Below, piece by piece: positions 33,191 through 44,044 of a DNA stretch of 64,000 nt. How positions within the stretch are numbered: the first letter of the stretch is position 1; the number at the start of each line of letters is the position of its first letter. The translations under genes and the position numbers were made by a program. The stretch covers positions 62,001-126,000 of the forward strand of contig JBCCEF010000007.1 of assembly GCA_039030395.1 (NCBI GenBank), read 5' to 3'. The DNA comes from Acidobacteriota bacterium. GTDB taxonomy: Bacteria; Acidobacteriota; Thermoanaerobaculia; Multivoradales; JBCCEF01. A model generated the notes under the pieces. The model was given only the letters and a program-made list of their open reading frames with translations. It did no database searches and was not told where the DNA came from.

Positions 33191-34650
33191 GTCCCGCCAG
33201 CTCCCCCTCCGTCACCGCCACCCTGGTGCCGATCCTGTATCTGGTGTCGGCGGTGGTCTTCATCTTCGGCATCAAGGGCCTGACCAAGGTGCGGACCGCC
33301 CGCCGCGGCAATCTGCTGGCCGCCGGCGCCATGCTGCTCGCCATCGTCGCCACCCTGATCGATCTCGGCACCATCGACTATCGCTGGATCCTGGCCGGCC
33401 TGGTGATCGGCGGCCTCATCGGCAGCATCGCCGCCGTCAAGGTCGAGATGACCGGCATGCCGGAAATGGTGGCGCTGTTCAACGGCTGCGGCGGCGGTGC
33501 CTCGGTGCTGGTCGCCACCGCCTACCTTTGGTACCGGGTGGTCGAGCCGGCCGCCGACGGCACGCCGGCGGCCCTCCTCGGGGCGGATTCCGCCGTCTCC
33601 TCGGTGCTCTCCATCCTGATCGGCGCCGTCACCCTCACCGGCAGCCTCGTCGCCTACCTGAAGCTGCGCGGCTGGATCTTCGGCCGGCGCATCTCCGGCC
33701 AGCCGATCCTGCTGCCCGGCCGCCACGTCATCAACGCCCTGGTGGGCCTGGTCGCCCTCGGCGCCGGTCTGGCGGCGATGTTTCTTCCCACCGGCTTCGG
33801 CCTGGCTCCCCTGATCATCGTCGCCGCCCTCGCCAGCCTGGTGCTCGGCGTGCTGCTGGTGCTGCCCATCGGCGGCGCCGACATGCCGGTGGTGATCTCC
33901 CTTCTCAACTCCTACTCCGGCCTGGCCGCCTCGGCCACCGGCTTTGTGCTCAACAACAACCTGTTGATCATCAGCGGCGCCCTGGTCGGCGCCTCCGGAC
34001 TGATCCTCACCCAGATCATGTGCGTGGCGATGAACCGCACCCTCGGCAACGTCCTCTTTGGCGGCTTCGGTGGCGAGGCATCGGCCGGCGGCGGTGGGGC
34101 GTCGAGCGAGTACACCAACGTCAAGTCCTACGGCGCCGAAGACGCCGCCCTGGTGCTCGAAAGCGCCGAATCGGTGGTCTTCGTGCCGGGCTACGGCCTG
34201 GCCGTGGCGCAGGCACAGCACGTCGTGCGGGAGCTGGCCGATCTGCTGATCGAGCGCCGCGTCAAGGTGACCTATGGCATCCACCCGGTAGCCGGCCGCA
34301 TGCCCGGCCACATGAACGTCCTGCTGGCCGAAGCGGACGTGCCCTACGAACAGCTCCTCGAAATGGACACCATCAACCCGGAGTTCAAAGAGACTGACGT
34401 GGTGATCGTGGTGGGCGCCAACGACGTGGTCAACCCGGCGGCCGAAAAGACCCCCGGCAGTCCGATCTATGGCATGCCGATCCTCAAGGTCTACGAAGCG
34501 CAAACGGTGATGATGATCAAGCGCAGCCTGTCCGCCGGCTTCGCCGGCATCAAGAACGAACTGTTCGAGTACGACAACACCATCATGCTGTTTGGCGACG
34601 GCAAGAAGATGCTCCAGGACATGCTGGCCGAAGTGAAGGCCGCCGGATAG
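33187..34650 (+). CDS. pntB: Transhydrogenase subunit beta
   Basis: A 487-residue protein. The N-terminal two thirds are membrane helices with MVALFNGCGGGAS and the SAGGGGASSEYTNVKS linker. The C-terminal domain III binds NADP(H), with VVFVPGYGLAVAQAQH, YGIHPVAGRMPGHMNVLLAEADVPY and NDVVNPAA. Together with the two preceding genes it makes a complete proton pump. The gamma-glutamyltranspeptidase ATG follows its stop with no gap. Confidence 0.96.
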   Translation: MSPASSPSVTATLVPILYLVSAVVFIFGIKGLTKVRTARRGNLLAAGAMLLAIVATLIDLGTIDYRWILAGLVIGGLIGSIAAVKVEMTGMPEMVALFNGCGGGASVLVATAYLWYRVVEPAADGTPAALLGADSAVSSVLSILIGAVTLTGSLVAYLKLRGWIFGRRISGQPILLPGRHVINALVGLVALGAGLAAMFLPTGFGLAPLIIVAALASLVLGVLLVLPIGGADMPVVISLLNSYSGLAASATGFVLNNNLLIISGALVGASGLILTQIMCVAMNRTLGNVLFGGFGGEASAGGGGASSEYTNVKSYGAEDAALVLESAESVVFVPGYGLAVAQAQHVVRELADLLIERRVKVTYGIHPVAGRMPGHMNVLLAEADVPYEQLLEMDTINPEFKETDVVIVVGANDVVNPAAEKTPGSPIYGMPILKVYEAQTVMMIKRSLSAGFAGIKNELFEYDNTIMLFGDGKKMLQDMLAEVKAAG

Positions 34651-36390
34651 ATGAACCGTCGCCCCGGCGGAAGACTCCACGGGATCGCGGGGCTCTGCCT
34701 CGCCCTGTGGCTCCTCGCTGGGCCTGCCGGTTACGCTGCCGCGCCGGACGCCCCTCACGGCACCGGCGGCGCCGTCGCCTCGGCGGAGCGCCAGGCCACG
34801 GAGGTCGGCCTCGCCACCCTGCGCTCCGGCGGCAACGCGGTGGACGCCGCCGTCGCCACCGCCCTGGCACTGGCCGTCACCTTCCCGGAAGCGGGCAACC
34901 TCGGCGGCGGCGGTTTCGCCGTCGTCAAGCTCGGGAACGAGATCTCGACCCTCGATTTCCGCGAAGTCGCGCCGGCGGGCGCCAGCCGCGATATGTACCT
35001 GGGACCGGACGGTGAGCCGGATCCGGATGCCTCGTTGATCGGTCCCCTGGCTGCCGGCGTGCCGGGCTCGCCGGTCGGCCTGTGGGCGCTCCACCGCCGC
35101 TTCGGTGAGCTGCCCTGGAAGGAGATCGTCGAGCCGGCCCGGCGGCTGGCCGCCGAGGGATTCGAGGTGGGACCTCACCTGCAAGGGGTGATCGACGACA
35201 AGCGCGAGCTGCTCGCTCGCTTCCCGGAATCCGCCGCCGTCTGGCTACCGAACGGCGAGCCACCGCCGGTGGGCTCCCGGCTGGTGCTGCCGGATCTCGC
35301 CGCCAGCCTCGCCGCCTACGGCGAGCGCGGCCCGGCGGCCCTCACCCGGGGCGCCGTGGCGGAGGCCATCGCCACCGTTTCGCGGCGCCACGGCGGCATG
35401 TTGACCACCGAGGATCTCGCCGCCTACGCACCGGTGTGGCGCGAGCCGGTGCGCTTCGAGGCCTTCGGCTGGCAGATTGCCGCGATGGACCTGCCCAGTT
35501 CCGGCGGCATCCTCCTCGGGCAGACCCTGGGCATGCTCGAACGACGAGGCTGGCGTGAGGCACCGCGCTTCGGTGCCGACCGCGCCCACCTGCTCACTGA
35601 GGCCTGGCGCCGGGCCTATTCGGATCGCTTCCTGATGGGCGACCCCACGACCACCCGCGGCACCGCCGACGACCTGCTGGCCGATGAATGGCTCGACGAG
35701 CGCGCCACCAGCATCGATCCGGCGCGCGCCAGCGACTCGGACACCGTCGGCCGCTGGTCCGAGGCCAGACCGGAGGTCGTTGCCGAGCCGACGGAGAGCG
35801 GCGACACCACCCACCTGTCGGTGATCGACGGCGAGGGCCGCATGGTCGCCCTCACCACCACCCTGAACGGCCTCTTCGGCTGCGGCCTGTGGGTGCCCGG
35901 AGCCGGTTTCTTCCTGAACAACGAGATGGACGACTTCGCCGCCGCCCCGGGCGCCGCCAACGACTTCGGCCTGGTGCAGGGCGAAGCCAACGCCGTGGCG
36001 CCGGGCAAGCGCATGCTGTCGTCTATGACCCCGACCATCGCCTGGCGGCAAGACCGGGCGATCGCCCTGGGCGGCCGCGGCGGCTCGAAGATTCCCTCCA
36101 ACACCATCCAGGTGCTGCTCCATTACATGGTGGACGACGATCCGCTGCAAACGGCCGTCAACCGGCCGCGCCTGCACCACCAGTGGCTACCGGATCGCCT
36201 GCTCGCCGAACCGGACGCCCTGGCGCCGGAAACCCGCGCCGTCCTGCAGGCCCGCGGCCACCGCCTGGTGCTCGACCCGCGCACCGCCAAGATCCAGGCC
36301 GTCGCCCAGCGGCCGAACGGCGAAGTCGAAGCGGCCGTCGATCCGCGCGGCCCCGGCTTCGCGGCGGTGGTATCGCCTTCACCGGAGTAA
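34651..36390 (+). CDS. ggt: Gamma-glutamyltranspeptidase
   Basis: An exported 579-residue Ntn hydrolase that cleaves gamma-glutamyl bonds such as in glutathione. It has a signal peptide (LCLALWLLAGPAGYAAA), then GNAVDAAVATALALAVTFPEAGNLGGGGFAV. The autoprocessing site is GDTTHLSV, with Thr386 as the likely nucleophile and new N-terminus of the small subunit. The later GKRMLSSMTPT and GGRGGSKIPS are the gamma-glutamate-binding and oxyanion segments. It sits directly after pntB without a gap. Confidence 0.94.
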   Translation: MNRRPGGRLHGIAGLCLALWLLAGPAGYAAAPDAPHGTGGAVASAERQATEVGLATLRSGGNAVDAAVATALALAVTFPEAGNLGGGGFAVVKLGNEISTLDFREVAPAGASRDMYLGPDGEPDPDASLIGPLAAGVPGSPVGLWALHRRFGELPWKEIVEPARRLAAEGFEVGPHLQGVIDDKRELLARFPESAAVWLPNGEPPPVGSRLVLPDLAASLAAYGERGPAALTRGAVAEAIATVSRRHGGMLTTEDLAAYAPVWREPVRFEAFGWQIAAMDLPSSGGILLGQTLGMLERRGWREAPRFGADRAHLLTEAWRRAYSDRFLMGDPTTTRGTADDLLADEWLDERATSIDPARASDSDTVGRWSEARPEVVAEPTESGDTTHLSVIDGEGRMVALTTTLNGLFGCGLWVPGAGFFLNNEMDDFAAAPGAANDFGLVQGEANAVAPGKRMLSSMTPTIAWRQDRAIALGGRGGSKIPSNTIQVLLHYMVDDDPLQTAVNRPRLHHQWLPDRLLAEPDALAPETRAVLQARGHRLVLDPRTAKIQAVAQRPNGEVEAAVDPRGPGFAAVVSPSPE

Positions 36391-36436
36391 GATCCGCTCA
36401 AATTCCACACCTACTCGCTCCGAAAGGAGATTCTTC

Positions 36437-37099
36437 ATGCCGCAACGGACTGTGCCTCGAAACCTGATCCTGTCCCTCCTCATCATGGCTCTTGCCGCCT
36501 GCGGGGGCGCACCGACGGAAGAGGCCGCGACTCCGGCGGAACCCGAGACGCTGTCCAACGAAGCGCTCGATCTGGTGCTGACGGATCCAGCCACCGCCGG
36601 CTTCGAACTGGAGGCCAATGGCGGTTCCGATCTGCGACTGCGCTGGCCCGGCGACGGATCCTTGCCGCCGGCCACCTACACCTTCGCGGTCGGCCCCGAC
36701 GTCTACAGCGTCAATTTGGTCGAGGAGATCAAGAGCCAAAAGGAAGAGATGAACAGCCGGCCGGACGGCGAGTTCAAGGGGCAGGTCGAACTCGGCAGCC
36801 ACCTGGGCCCGGCCTATCTCACCCGCGGTCGCTTCTCGGACGACGGCGTGACGATGGAGGAACACCGGCTGTTCGCCAAACACCCGAGGGCCGACCGCCT
36901 ACTGACCCTGACCGCCGTCTACCCGCCGACGGAGGGCGACACCCAAGCCCGCCGCGAGCAGATCATGACCGCCTACGGGCTGATCACCTTCGACGGCACC
37001 GGCAGCAATTTCGGAGAGGGTGGCGGCGACGCCACCGAGGACGAGGGCACGGTAGACGGCGGCGAGCTGGAAGACGACTCCGGCGCGTCGAACGGTTAG
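36437..37099 (+). CDS. Hypothetical lipoprotein
   Basis: A 220-residue protein with a clear lipoprotein signal (LILSLLIMALAACGG). The middle part (about 60-190) has alternating polar strands (YTFAVGPDVYSVNLVEEIK, AYLTRGRFSDDGVTMEEHRLF). The C-terminal tail is acidic and glycine-rich (EGGGDATEDEGTVDGG). A strong AAAGGAG site precedes the ATG. I do not recognise the family. The 240 bases after it up to 37339 hold no supported gene. Confidence 0.78.
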   Translation: MPQRTVPRNLILSLLIMALAACGGAPTEEAATPAEPETLSNEALDLVLTDPATAGFELEANGGSDLRLRWPGDGSLPPATYTFAVGPDVYSVNLVEEIKSQKEEMNSRPDGEFKGQVELGSHLGPAYLTRGRFSDDGVTMEEHRLFAKHPRADRLLTLTAVYPPTEGDTQARREQIMTAYGLITFDGTGSNFGEGGGDATEDEGTVDGGELEDDSGASNG

Positions 37100-37339
37100 G
37101 AACGAAGGCAGTACCTCTGGCGCCGAAACCGGTGCTGGAGGAATCCATTTCCCCTCGAAACCTCACCCTCTTTTTTCCTCGGCACGGTGCTTGCTGTATG
37201 AGCCCTCGCCCCGCGCCGTGGGCACGCCGCGAGGGTCAACGTCTCGGCGCCCACAGGGCGACTGCCCAAGGCGGTCCACCGGATGGCGAGCCGACCCAGC
37301 GGCGTCAAACTGGCGCGGCACCGGCGCAGAAGCGGCGGC

Positions 37340-38833
37340 ATGAGTGAGAAAAGTCGACCGATGACCAAGAACCGCAGATCCACAGCCCTCGCCCGCCCCT
37401 TGGGCCTCCTGGCCCTGGGGCTGGCCTGGTGCGCGGTCGGGTCCGCTCCCGTATCGGCGGCGACGACGGAGGCCGGAGACACGCTACCGGCGCTGCTCCA
37501 GCAGCACGGTATCCGCCCCGTCGAGCCCGCCACGCCGGCGGCGAGCTTCGCCCTTCCGGACCTCTCCGGCGAGCGGCGCGCCCTGTCGGACTTTGAAGGC
37601 TCCTGGGTGGTGTTGACCTTCTTCGCCTCCTGGTGCGGCCCCTGCCGGGCGGAGATGCCGAGCCTCGAAACCCTGCACCAGGAGCGGGCGGACAACGAAC
37701 TGGTCGTGCTCGGCATCTCACTCGACGACCAGCAGGCGTCCGTCGCACCCTTCGTCGAACAACTCGGCGTCACCTTCCCGGTGCTGTGGGACGAAGACGG
37801 CCGGGCCGGCCGAGCCTACCGGGCCAACAGCATTCCCATCACCTACTTGATCGACCCGAGTGGCCGCATCGCCGGGGTTTCGCGCGGGGCGCGGGACTGG
37901 GCGGCCCTCGGCCCGATGCTCGACCGAGTGGTGGCGATGGGTGGCGCCGCCCCATCCGGCGAAGCCACCTACGCGGCCCTCGAAGACGGCACCGTGGACC
38001 TGCCCTCGGCAGTGACCCCACCGAGCGCCGTGGTCGAGCTCTCGAAGGATCGGCCGCGCCGCGGCGAAACCTTCGAACTGGCGATCGAGATCCGCTGGTC
38101 CGGCACCTTCGACGAGTATTTGCTGCATCCGCCGCAGGTCGCGTTGCCGGAAGGGGTCGCCAAGAGCGGCGCCACTCGGGCCGAAACCACCAGCCGGGCC
38201 GGCCGCAACGTCATCACCTACAGCATTCCGCTGGCGGCGGCCGAGACCGGCAGCTATGCCCTCGATCCGGTGGAACTCGTCTACACCCCGCGCTTCGAGG
38301 AGTACCCGGTGGCCACGCGCCTCGCCGGCCCGACGGTCCATGTCGAATCGCCGCGGTGGGCCGGCATGACCCGTCAAACGCTCCTCTGGACCGGCACCGG
38401 CACCACCCTCGCCTGCGCCCTGGCGGGGCTACTGTTCGTTGGCTGGCGCCGACGGCGACAAGGCCCCGTTGCCGCCGACGAAGGGGCCGCGGCCCTCGCA
38501 GGCTGGCGGCAGAAACTGGCCGACGCGCGGCGCGACCGCATGCAGGGCGATCCGCGAAGCGCCTTCGAGCGCCTGGCGAGCTTGCTCCAAGAGCTGGATC
38601 CGGAGGACACGAGGGACCTGCCGCCGCAGATCGAGAACGTCCGCTACGGCGGCCGGGTCCCTTCGCGAGAAGAGCTCGAGCGCCTCGAACGGCGGGCCGA
38701 ACTTCTGCTGCGCAGTCGCCAGCCGGACCCGCAGGACGCCGAGCGCCAGAAACTGCGGCTGCGCTCCGACCGGCGCTCTCGCAAGGGCGACACGCCGCGG
38801 GAACCGGTGCCGACGGGCCACCTTGGATCTTGA
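37340..38833 (+). CDS. TlpA-like thioredoxin fused to a BatD-like membrane protein
   Basis: About 497 residues in three parts. A signal peptide is followed by a TlpA/redoxin domain (about residues 65-190) with the active site FFASWCGPCRAEMPS and the cis-proline in SIPITYLID. A beta-rich segment (about 225-345) resembles BatD-type domains (VVELSKDRPRRGETFELAIEI). A single membrane helix (LACALAGLLFVGW) leads to a charged cytoplasmic tail. ATG 37361 is an alternative start. It heads the MoxR/Bat gene run, so a redox role in assembly of that envelope system is plausible. Confidence 0.8.
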   Translation: MSEKSRPMTKNRRSTALARPLGLLALGLAWCAVGSAPVSAATTEAGDTLPALLQQHGIRPVEPATPAASFALPDLSGERRALSDFEGSWVVLTFFASWCGPCRAEMPSLETLHQERADNELVVLGISLDDQQASVAPFVEQLGVTFPVLWDEDGRAGRAYRANSIPITYLIDPSGRIAGVSRGARDWAALGPMLDRVVAMGGAAPSGEATYAALEDGTVDLPSAVTPPSAVVELSKDRPRRGETFELAIEIRWSGTFDEYLLHPPQVALPEGVAKSGATRAETTSRAGRNVITYSIPLAAAETGSYALDPVELVYTPRFEEYPVATRLAGPTVHVESPRWAGMTRQTLLWTGTGTTLACALAGLLFVGWRRRRQGPVAADEGAAALAGWRQKLADARRDRMQGDPRSAFERLASLLQELDPEDTRDLPPQIENVRYGGRVPSREELERLERRAELLLRSRQPDPQDAERQKLRLRSDRRSRKGDTPREPVPTGHLGS

Positions 38834-38945
38834 GGAGAGTCCGACCTCCGCGAGTGACCGCGCACCAGCGCCCCCGACCGACCCGCCAGGCCCAGGCATA
38901 CAGATCACCACATTCGTACTTTGAGCACTTGAAGAGGAGAGGGAG

Positions 38946-39935
<990 letters not shown>

Positions 39936-39949
39936 CCCCTCCCTTGAAG

Positions 39950-40867
39950 ATGGCCGCAGTCACCACCACCGATCCGAAAAACGGCGAGGCGTCGCTGCCG
40001 CCGGAGCTGTTCCAGCAGATCCAGCAGATCCACATCCGCACCCAGCGCCTGGTCACCGAGGCGATGGCCGGCGAGTACGAGAGCGCCTTCAAGGGCCGCG
40101 GCATGGAGTTCGAGGAAGTACGCGAGTACCAGCCCGGCGACGACATCCGCCACATCGACTGGAACGTCACCGCCCGCACCGGCGTGCCGCACGTCAAGGA
40201 GCACCGCGAAGAGCGCGAATTGACGGTGATGCTGGTGGTGGACGTCAGCTCCTCCGGCGCCTTCGGCACCGCCGGCAAGCTCAAAAACGAAGTCGCCGCC
40301 GAGGTCGCCGCCGCCCTCGCCTACACCGCCATCCGCTCGAACGACCGGGTGGGTCTGATCATTTTCTCGGACCGCATCGAGCGCTACATTCCGCCCAAGA
40401 AGGGTCGCGCCCACGTCTGGCGGGTGATCCGCGAACTCCTCACCTTCCGGCCCGACCGCCGCACCACCGACCTGGCCGGAGCGCTGGAGTTCCTGAGCAA
40501 GGTCACCCCCCGGCGGGTCGTCGCCTTCGTCATTTCGGATTTCCTCGACGAAGGTTTCGAAGACCGTCTGCGCACCGCCGCCAAGCGCCACGACATCACC
40601 GCCGTCACGGTGGGCGATCCGCGGGAAGAAGAGCTGCCGCCGGTGGGACTGATCGAGTTGGAAGACGCCGAAACCGGCGAAACCCTGCTGATCGACACCT
40701 ACGACAAGAACGTCACCCGCGGCTTCCGGGTGCTCGGCGACGACGAGCGCCACGGCCGCGGCGAACTGTTCCGCTCCGCCGGTGTCGGCGAGGTCCAGTT
40801 GTGGACCGACGAGCCCTACATCGATTCCCTGGTGCGCTACTTCCGCGCCCGCGAAAGGCGCCGGTAG
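39950..40867 (+). CDS. DUF58 (von Willebrand-like) protein
   Basis: A 305-residue protein with the DUF58 hallmark GMEFEEVREYQPGDDIRHIDWNVTARTG in two consecutive blocks and a metal-site-like VVDVSSSG. The rest is a VWA-type fold (RVGLIIFSDRIERYIPPKKG). No membrane segment is seen. An in-frame TTG two codons upstream is possible, but ATG 39950 is preferred. It lies 14 bases after moxR, its usual partner. Confidence 0.92.
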   Translation: MAAVTTTDPKNGEASLPPELFQQIQQIHIRTQRLVTEAMAGEYESAFKGRGMEFEEVREYQPGDDIRHIDWNVTARTGVPHVKEHREERELTVMLVVDVSSSGAFGTAGKLKNEVAAEVAAALAYTAIRSNDRVGLIIFSDRIERYIPPKKGRAHVWRVIRELLTFRPDRRTTDLAGALEFLSKVTPRRVVAFVISDFLDEGFEDRLRTAAKRHDITAVTVGDPREEELPPVGLIELEDAETGETLLIDTYDKNVTRGFRVLGDDERHGRGELFRSAGVGEVQLWTDEPYIDSLVRYFRARERRR

Positions 40868-40870
40868 GCC

Positions 40871-41902
40871 ATGGAACTGCGCGAGCCTCCCCGCCCCCGG
40901 CGGGCAGCCGGAGCCACCGGACGCAACCTCCTGCTCTTCAACACGGTGCTCCTGGCGCTCCTGCTCGCCGCCCTCGTCTGGCTGCGTTTCGACCTGGCGG
41001 GACCGGGCGGCGACGGCGCCGCGGCGCAGCTCGACCGCGCCACCGCCGCCAAGCTCAAGGCGGCGGGCCTCGACGACCAGGCCGCCCACCTCTACGAACG
41101 CGCCCTGTCGGCGGGCGAAGGCTCCGCCGGAGAACGGGCAGAGATCGCCCACGGCGTCGGAGCCACCTACCTCGACCAGGGGCGGTGCGAAGAAGCCCTG
41201 CGCTGGCTCTACCAGGCCGAAACCCTGCTCGAAGGAGCGGACGGCGAGGTGCGCGACCGCATCGGCGGGCCGGTGGCCGAGAAGATCGTCGCCTGCCTGG
41301 AACGCCTCGGGCGCTCCCTGGCGGCCAAGAGCGCCCTCGCCGCCAGCACCCGCCTGGCGCCACCGACGGCGGCAACGGACACCGCGAGCAACCCGGTGGT
41401 GGCCCGCATCGGCGAGCGCGAGCTGCGCCGCTCGGACGTCGATGCCGCCCTGGAGCTGCTGCCGCCGGCGGCGCGGGCACAGCTCACCGCCACCGCCGAG
41501 GGCCGCGCCGAGTTGCTGCGCAAGGTGGTGGCGGACGACCTGCTCCTCGCCAAGGCCGAACGGCTGGGCCTGGACGACGATCCCCAAATCCGGCGCCAGG
41601 CCGAGGAGATGCGCAAGCAGGCCGTTCTCGCCGCCTTCATCGATCGCGAAGTGGTGTCCAAGATCACCGTCGATGCGGCGGACCTGGAGAACTTCTGGAC
41701 CGCCCACCAGGACCAGTGGACGAATCCGGAGACCGAGGAAACTCCCGAGCTGGAGGAGGTGCGCTCCGCCGTCGAAGCGGCCTACCGGCGACAGAAGGCC
41801 GAAAGCGCCTATCGCGAAATGGTCACCGAGGCCCTCGCCGGCGCCGAAGTGGAGCTCCACCCGGAGCGACTGGCCGCGGAAGGTGAGCCGAATGCGCCGT
41901 AG
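40871..41902 (+). CDS. Membrane-anchored SurA-like chaperone without a PPIase domain
   Basis: A 343-residue protein with an N-terminal membrane helix (LLLFNTVLLALLLAALVWL) and a short TPR-like helical part (about residues 55-130). A SurA/PpiC N-domain follows (about 165-260: VVARIGERELRRSDVDAAL, LLRKVVADDLLLAKAERLGL). The C-terminal helix that normally follows parvulin (LEEVRSAVEAAYRRQKAESAYREM) comes directly afterwards, so the PPIase domain has been lost or never inserted. Its place inside a Bat operon is unusual. The stop overlaps the next ATG by 11 bases. Confidence 0.78.
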   Translation: MELREPPRPRRAAGATGRNLLLFNTVLLALLLAALVWLRFDLAGPGGDGAAAQLDRATAAKLKAAGLDDQAAHLYERALSAGEGSAGERAEIAHGVGATYLDQGRCEEALRWLYQAETLLEGADGEVRDRIGGPVAEKIVACLERLGRSLAAKSALAASTRLAPPTAATDTASNPVVARIGERELRRSDVDAALELLPPAARAQLTATAEGRAELLRKVVADDLLLAKAERLGLDDDPQIRRQAEEMRKQAVLAAFIDREVVSKITVDAADLENFWTAHQDQWTNPETEETPELEEVRSAVEAAYRRQKAESAYREMVTEALAGAEVELHPERLAAEGEPNAP

Positions 41903-42971
41903 TCTTCGCCTGGCGGCGAAACTCGCTCTTCTCAGCGCCCTCGTCGGCCTCCTCATCGGGGGCTGTGGCCGGCAGCCGGTGGGGGACGCGGCACCGCAGG
42001 ATCCCCCGCCGCCGGTGGAAGCGTCCACCTCCGTCGATCGCGCCGTCGCCACCACCGGCGACCTGCTGATGTACACCCTGGTCGTCGAACACGATCCGGA
42101 AATCGAAGTCGAGATCCCCGAAGCGGGGTCCGAGATCGCCGGCTTCCGGATCATCGAACTGGGTCGTGAGGATTCCCGCGGCGACCCCGTCGAGAGCAAC
42201 GGCCGCATCACCGAGACCCGCTGGTACCAGTTGCGCGCCGATCTCGTCGGCTCCTATGTCCTGCCTTCGGTCACCGTGTCCTGGCAGCGGCGCGATTCGG
42301 ACGAGACCGGTCGGGTCGAGACTTCGGAGATCTTCGTCGAGGTCGAGTCCGTCCTGCCGGCGGACGGCGAGGCGACGGACATCCGAGGCCTCAAACCGCT
42401 CCGCCGCATCGAATCGGGACCACCCTGGGAGTGGATCGCCGCCGGCGCCGGCGGCGCCCTGCTCCTCACCATCCTCGCCTTCTGGTGGTGGTACCGGCGA
42501 CGCGAGGAGACGCCGGAACCCGCCATACCGCCCCACGAAGTGGCCTTCGCCGCCCTCGACGAGCTGCGCGGCGCCGACTTCTCGGACCCCGAGGCGGTGC
42601 GCCGTTTCGCCTTCCGCATCTCGGAAGTCATGCGCACCTACGTCGAAGGACGCTTCGGCCTCAACGCCACCGACCTGACCACCGAGGAGATCCTGCCCCG
42701 CCTTTCGGACCACCGCGAGTTGACCACCTCGGCCGCCGGCGATCCCGATGCCGCGCGGCCGCCGGGCGCCCAGCTCGCCACCTTCCTGCGGGCGACGGAT
42801 CGGGTGAAATTCGCCGGCCATTCGCCGACGGAGCCGGAGATCCAGACGATCTACGAGGACGCCCTGTCCTTCGTCGAGCGCACCGTGCCGCCACCAGAAC
42901 CGGCGGCGGGCGAAGAGCACGGCGCGACCACCGAGACGGCCGCCGACGGCGCCGAGGAGATCGCCGCCTGA
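41892..42971 (+). CDS. Bat-operon lipoprotein with DUF4381-like C-terminus
   Basis: A 359-residue protein with a lipobox (LLIGGC), a periplasmic beta-rich domain (about 40-165: AVATTGDLLMYTLVVEHDPE) and a membrane helix (AAGAGGALLLTILAFWWWYRR begins this segment). The cytoplasmic tail of about 165 residues (AFAALDELRGADFSDPEAVR, VMRTYVEGRFGL) matches the DUF4381-type helices found next to BatA. The stop and the batA start overlap as TGATG. Confidence 0.8.
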   Translation: MRRSLRLAAKLALLSALVGLLIGGCGRQPVGDAAPQDPPPPVEASTSVDRAVATTGDLLMYTLVVEHDPEIEVEIPEAGSEIAGFRIIELGREDSRGDPVESNGRITETRWYQLRADLVGSYVLPSVTVSWQRRDSDETGRVETSEIFVEVESVLPADGEATDIRGLKPLRRIESGPPWEWIAAGAGGALLLTILAFWWWYRRREETPEPAIPPHEVAFAALDELRGADFSDPEAVRRFAFRISEVMRTYVEGRFGLNATDLTTEEILPRLSDHRELTTSAAGDPDAARPPGAQLATFLRATDRVKFAGHSPTEPEIQTIYEDALSFVERTVPPPEPAAGEEHGATTETAADGAEEIAA

Positions 42972-44044
42972 TGCTGCCCTCGCTCCTCTCGGACCTGCAC
43001 TGGGCGGACCTCCGCTTCGCCTGGGTGCTGGCGCCGCTGTTCGTGCTCTGGGCGCTCCTCTGGCCGGGGTTGCTGCGCGCCGCCCTGCGCCGTTCGGGAC
43101 TCCTCGGCCTGCGCCAGCGGGCCTCGGCGGCGGTGCGCTTTTCGAGCCTGCGGCACCTGGCGCCGCTGCGCCCGTCGCTCACCCTGCGGCTGCGCACGGC
43201 GGTGCGGGCGTTGCGCTTCGTCGTCGTCGCCCTGCTGCTGGTGGCGATGCTCCGGCCGCAAACCGGCCGCACCCTCACCCAGGTGTCGACGGAAGGGGTG
43301 GACATCGTCCTCGCCCTCGACGCCTCCGGGAGCATGCAGGCCCTCGACCTCGACGCCGACCGCGGCATCCGCCAGCGGCGCAATCGCCTGCAGGTCACCA
43401 AGGCGGTGGTGGAAGAATTCATCGAAAAGCGCCTCAACGACCAGATCGGCCTGGTGGTGTTCGGCGCCCAGGCCTTCACCCAGTGCCCGCTGACCCTCGA
43501 CCACGGCATCGTCGCCACCTTCCTCGAACGCATCGACATCGGCATCGCCGGCGACGCCACGGCCATCGGCTCCGCCCTCGGCACCGCCGTCAAGCGGCTG
43601 GAGAACTCCGAAGCGAAATCCAAGGTGGTGGTGCTGTTGACGGACGGCCGCTCGAACGCGGGATCCATCTCGCCGCGCCAGGCGGCGGAAGCGGCCGCCG
43701 CCCTCGAGGTCAAGGTCTACACCATCGGCGCCGGCACCCGCGGCAAGGCACCCTTCCTAGTCGACACGCTGTTCGGCAAGCAGATCACCTACCAGGACGT
43801 CGAGATCGACGAAGAAATCCTCCAGGAGATCGCCGAAACTACCGGCGGCGAGTACTTCCGGGCGGAGGACTCGAGCGCCCTGTCGGCGATCTACGAGCGC
43901 ATCGACGAGCTGGAAAAGACCGAGATCACCATGGAGTCCTACATGGAGTACAACGAGCGCTACCGCTGGTTCGTGCTGCCGGCGGTGGCTCTTTTGCTGC
44001 TCGAAGTGCTCCTCCTGGGCACCCGTTTCAGGAAGCTACCGTGA
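42971..44044 (+). CDS. batA: BatA-like von Willebrand factor A membrane protein
   Basis: A 357-residue protein with two N-terminal membrane helices, a VWA domain and one C-terminal helix. The metal-ion-dependent adhesion site is intact (LALDASGSMQ), with later threonine and aspartate in IAGDATAIGSAL and LLTDGRSNAG. The start codon follows the previous stop in TGATG, and the end overlaps batB by GTGA. Confidence 0.92.
   Translation: MLPSLLSDLHWADLRFAWVLAPLFVLWALLWPGLLRAALRRSGLLGLRQRASAAVRFSSLRHLAPLRPSLTLRLRTAVRALRFVVVALLLVAMLRPQTGRTLTQVSTEGVDIVLALDASGSMQALDLDADRGIRQRRNRLQVTKAVVEEFIEKRLNDQIGLVVFGAQAFTQCPLTLDHGIVATFLERIDIGIAGDATAIGSALGTAVKRLENSEAKSKVVVLLTDGRSNAGSISPRQAAEAAAALEVKVYTIGAGTRGKAPFLVDTLFGKQITYQDVEIDEEILQEIAETTGGEYFRAEDSSALSAIYERIDELEKTEITMESYMEYNERYRWFVLPAVALLLLEVLLLGTRFRKLP

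Noticed and set aside
33049-35184. 711-residue minus-strand frame across pntB and ggt
   Set aside because: It is rich in His, Gly and Asp as expected for the complement of Ala/Val/Leu codons, and it crosses two secure genes.
37100-37339. Possible terminator near the cctcttttttcc run
   Set aside because: No stable stem directly precedes the T-run; the later ccctcgc/gcgaggg pairing is too far away and has no T-run.
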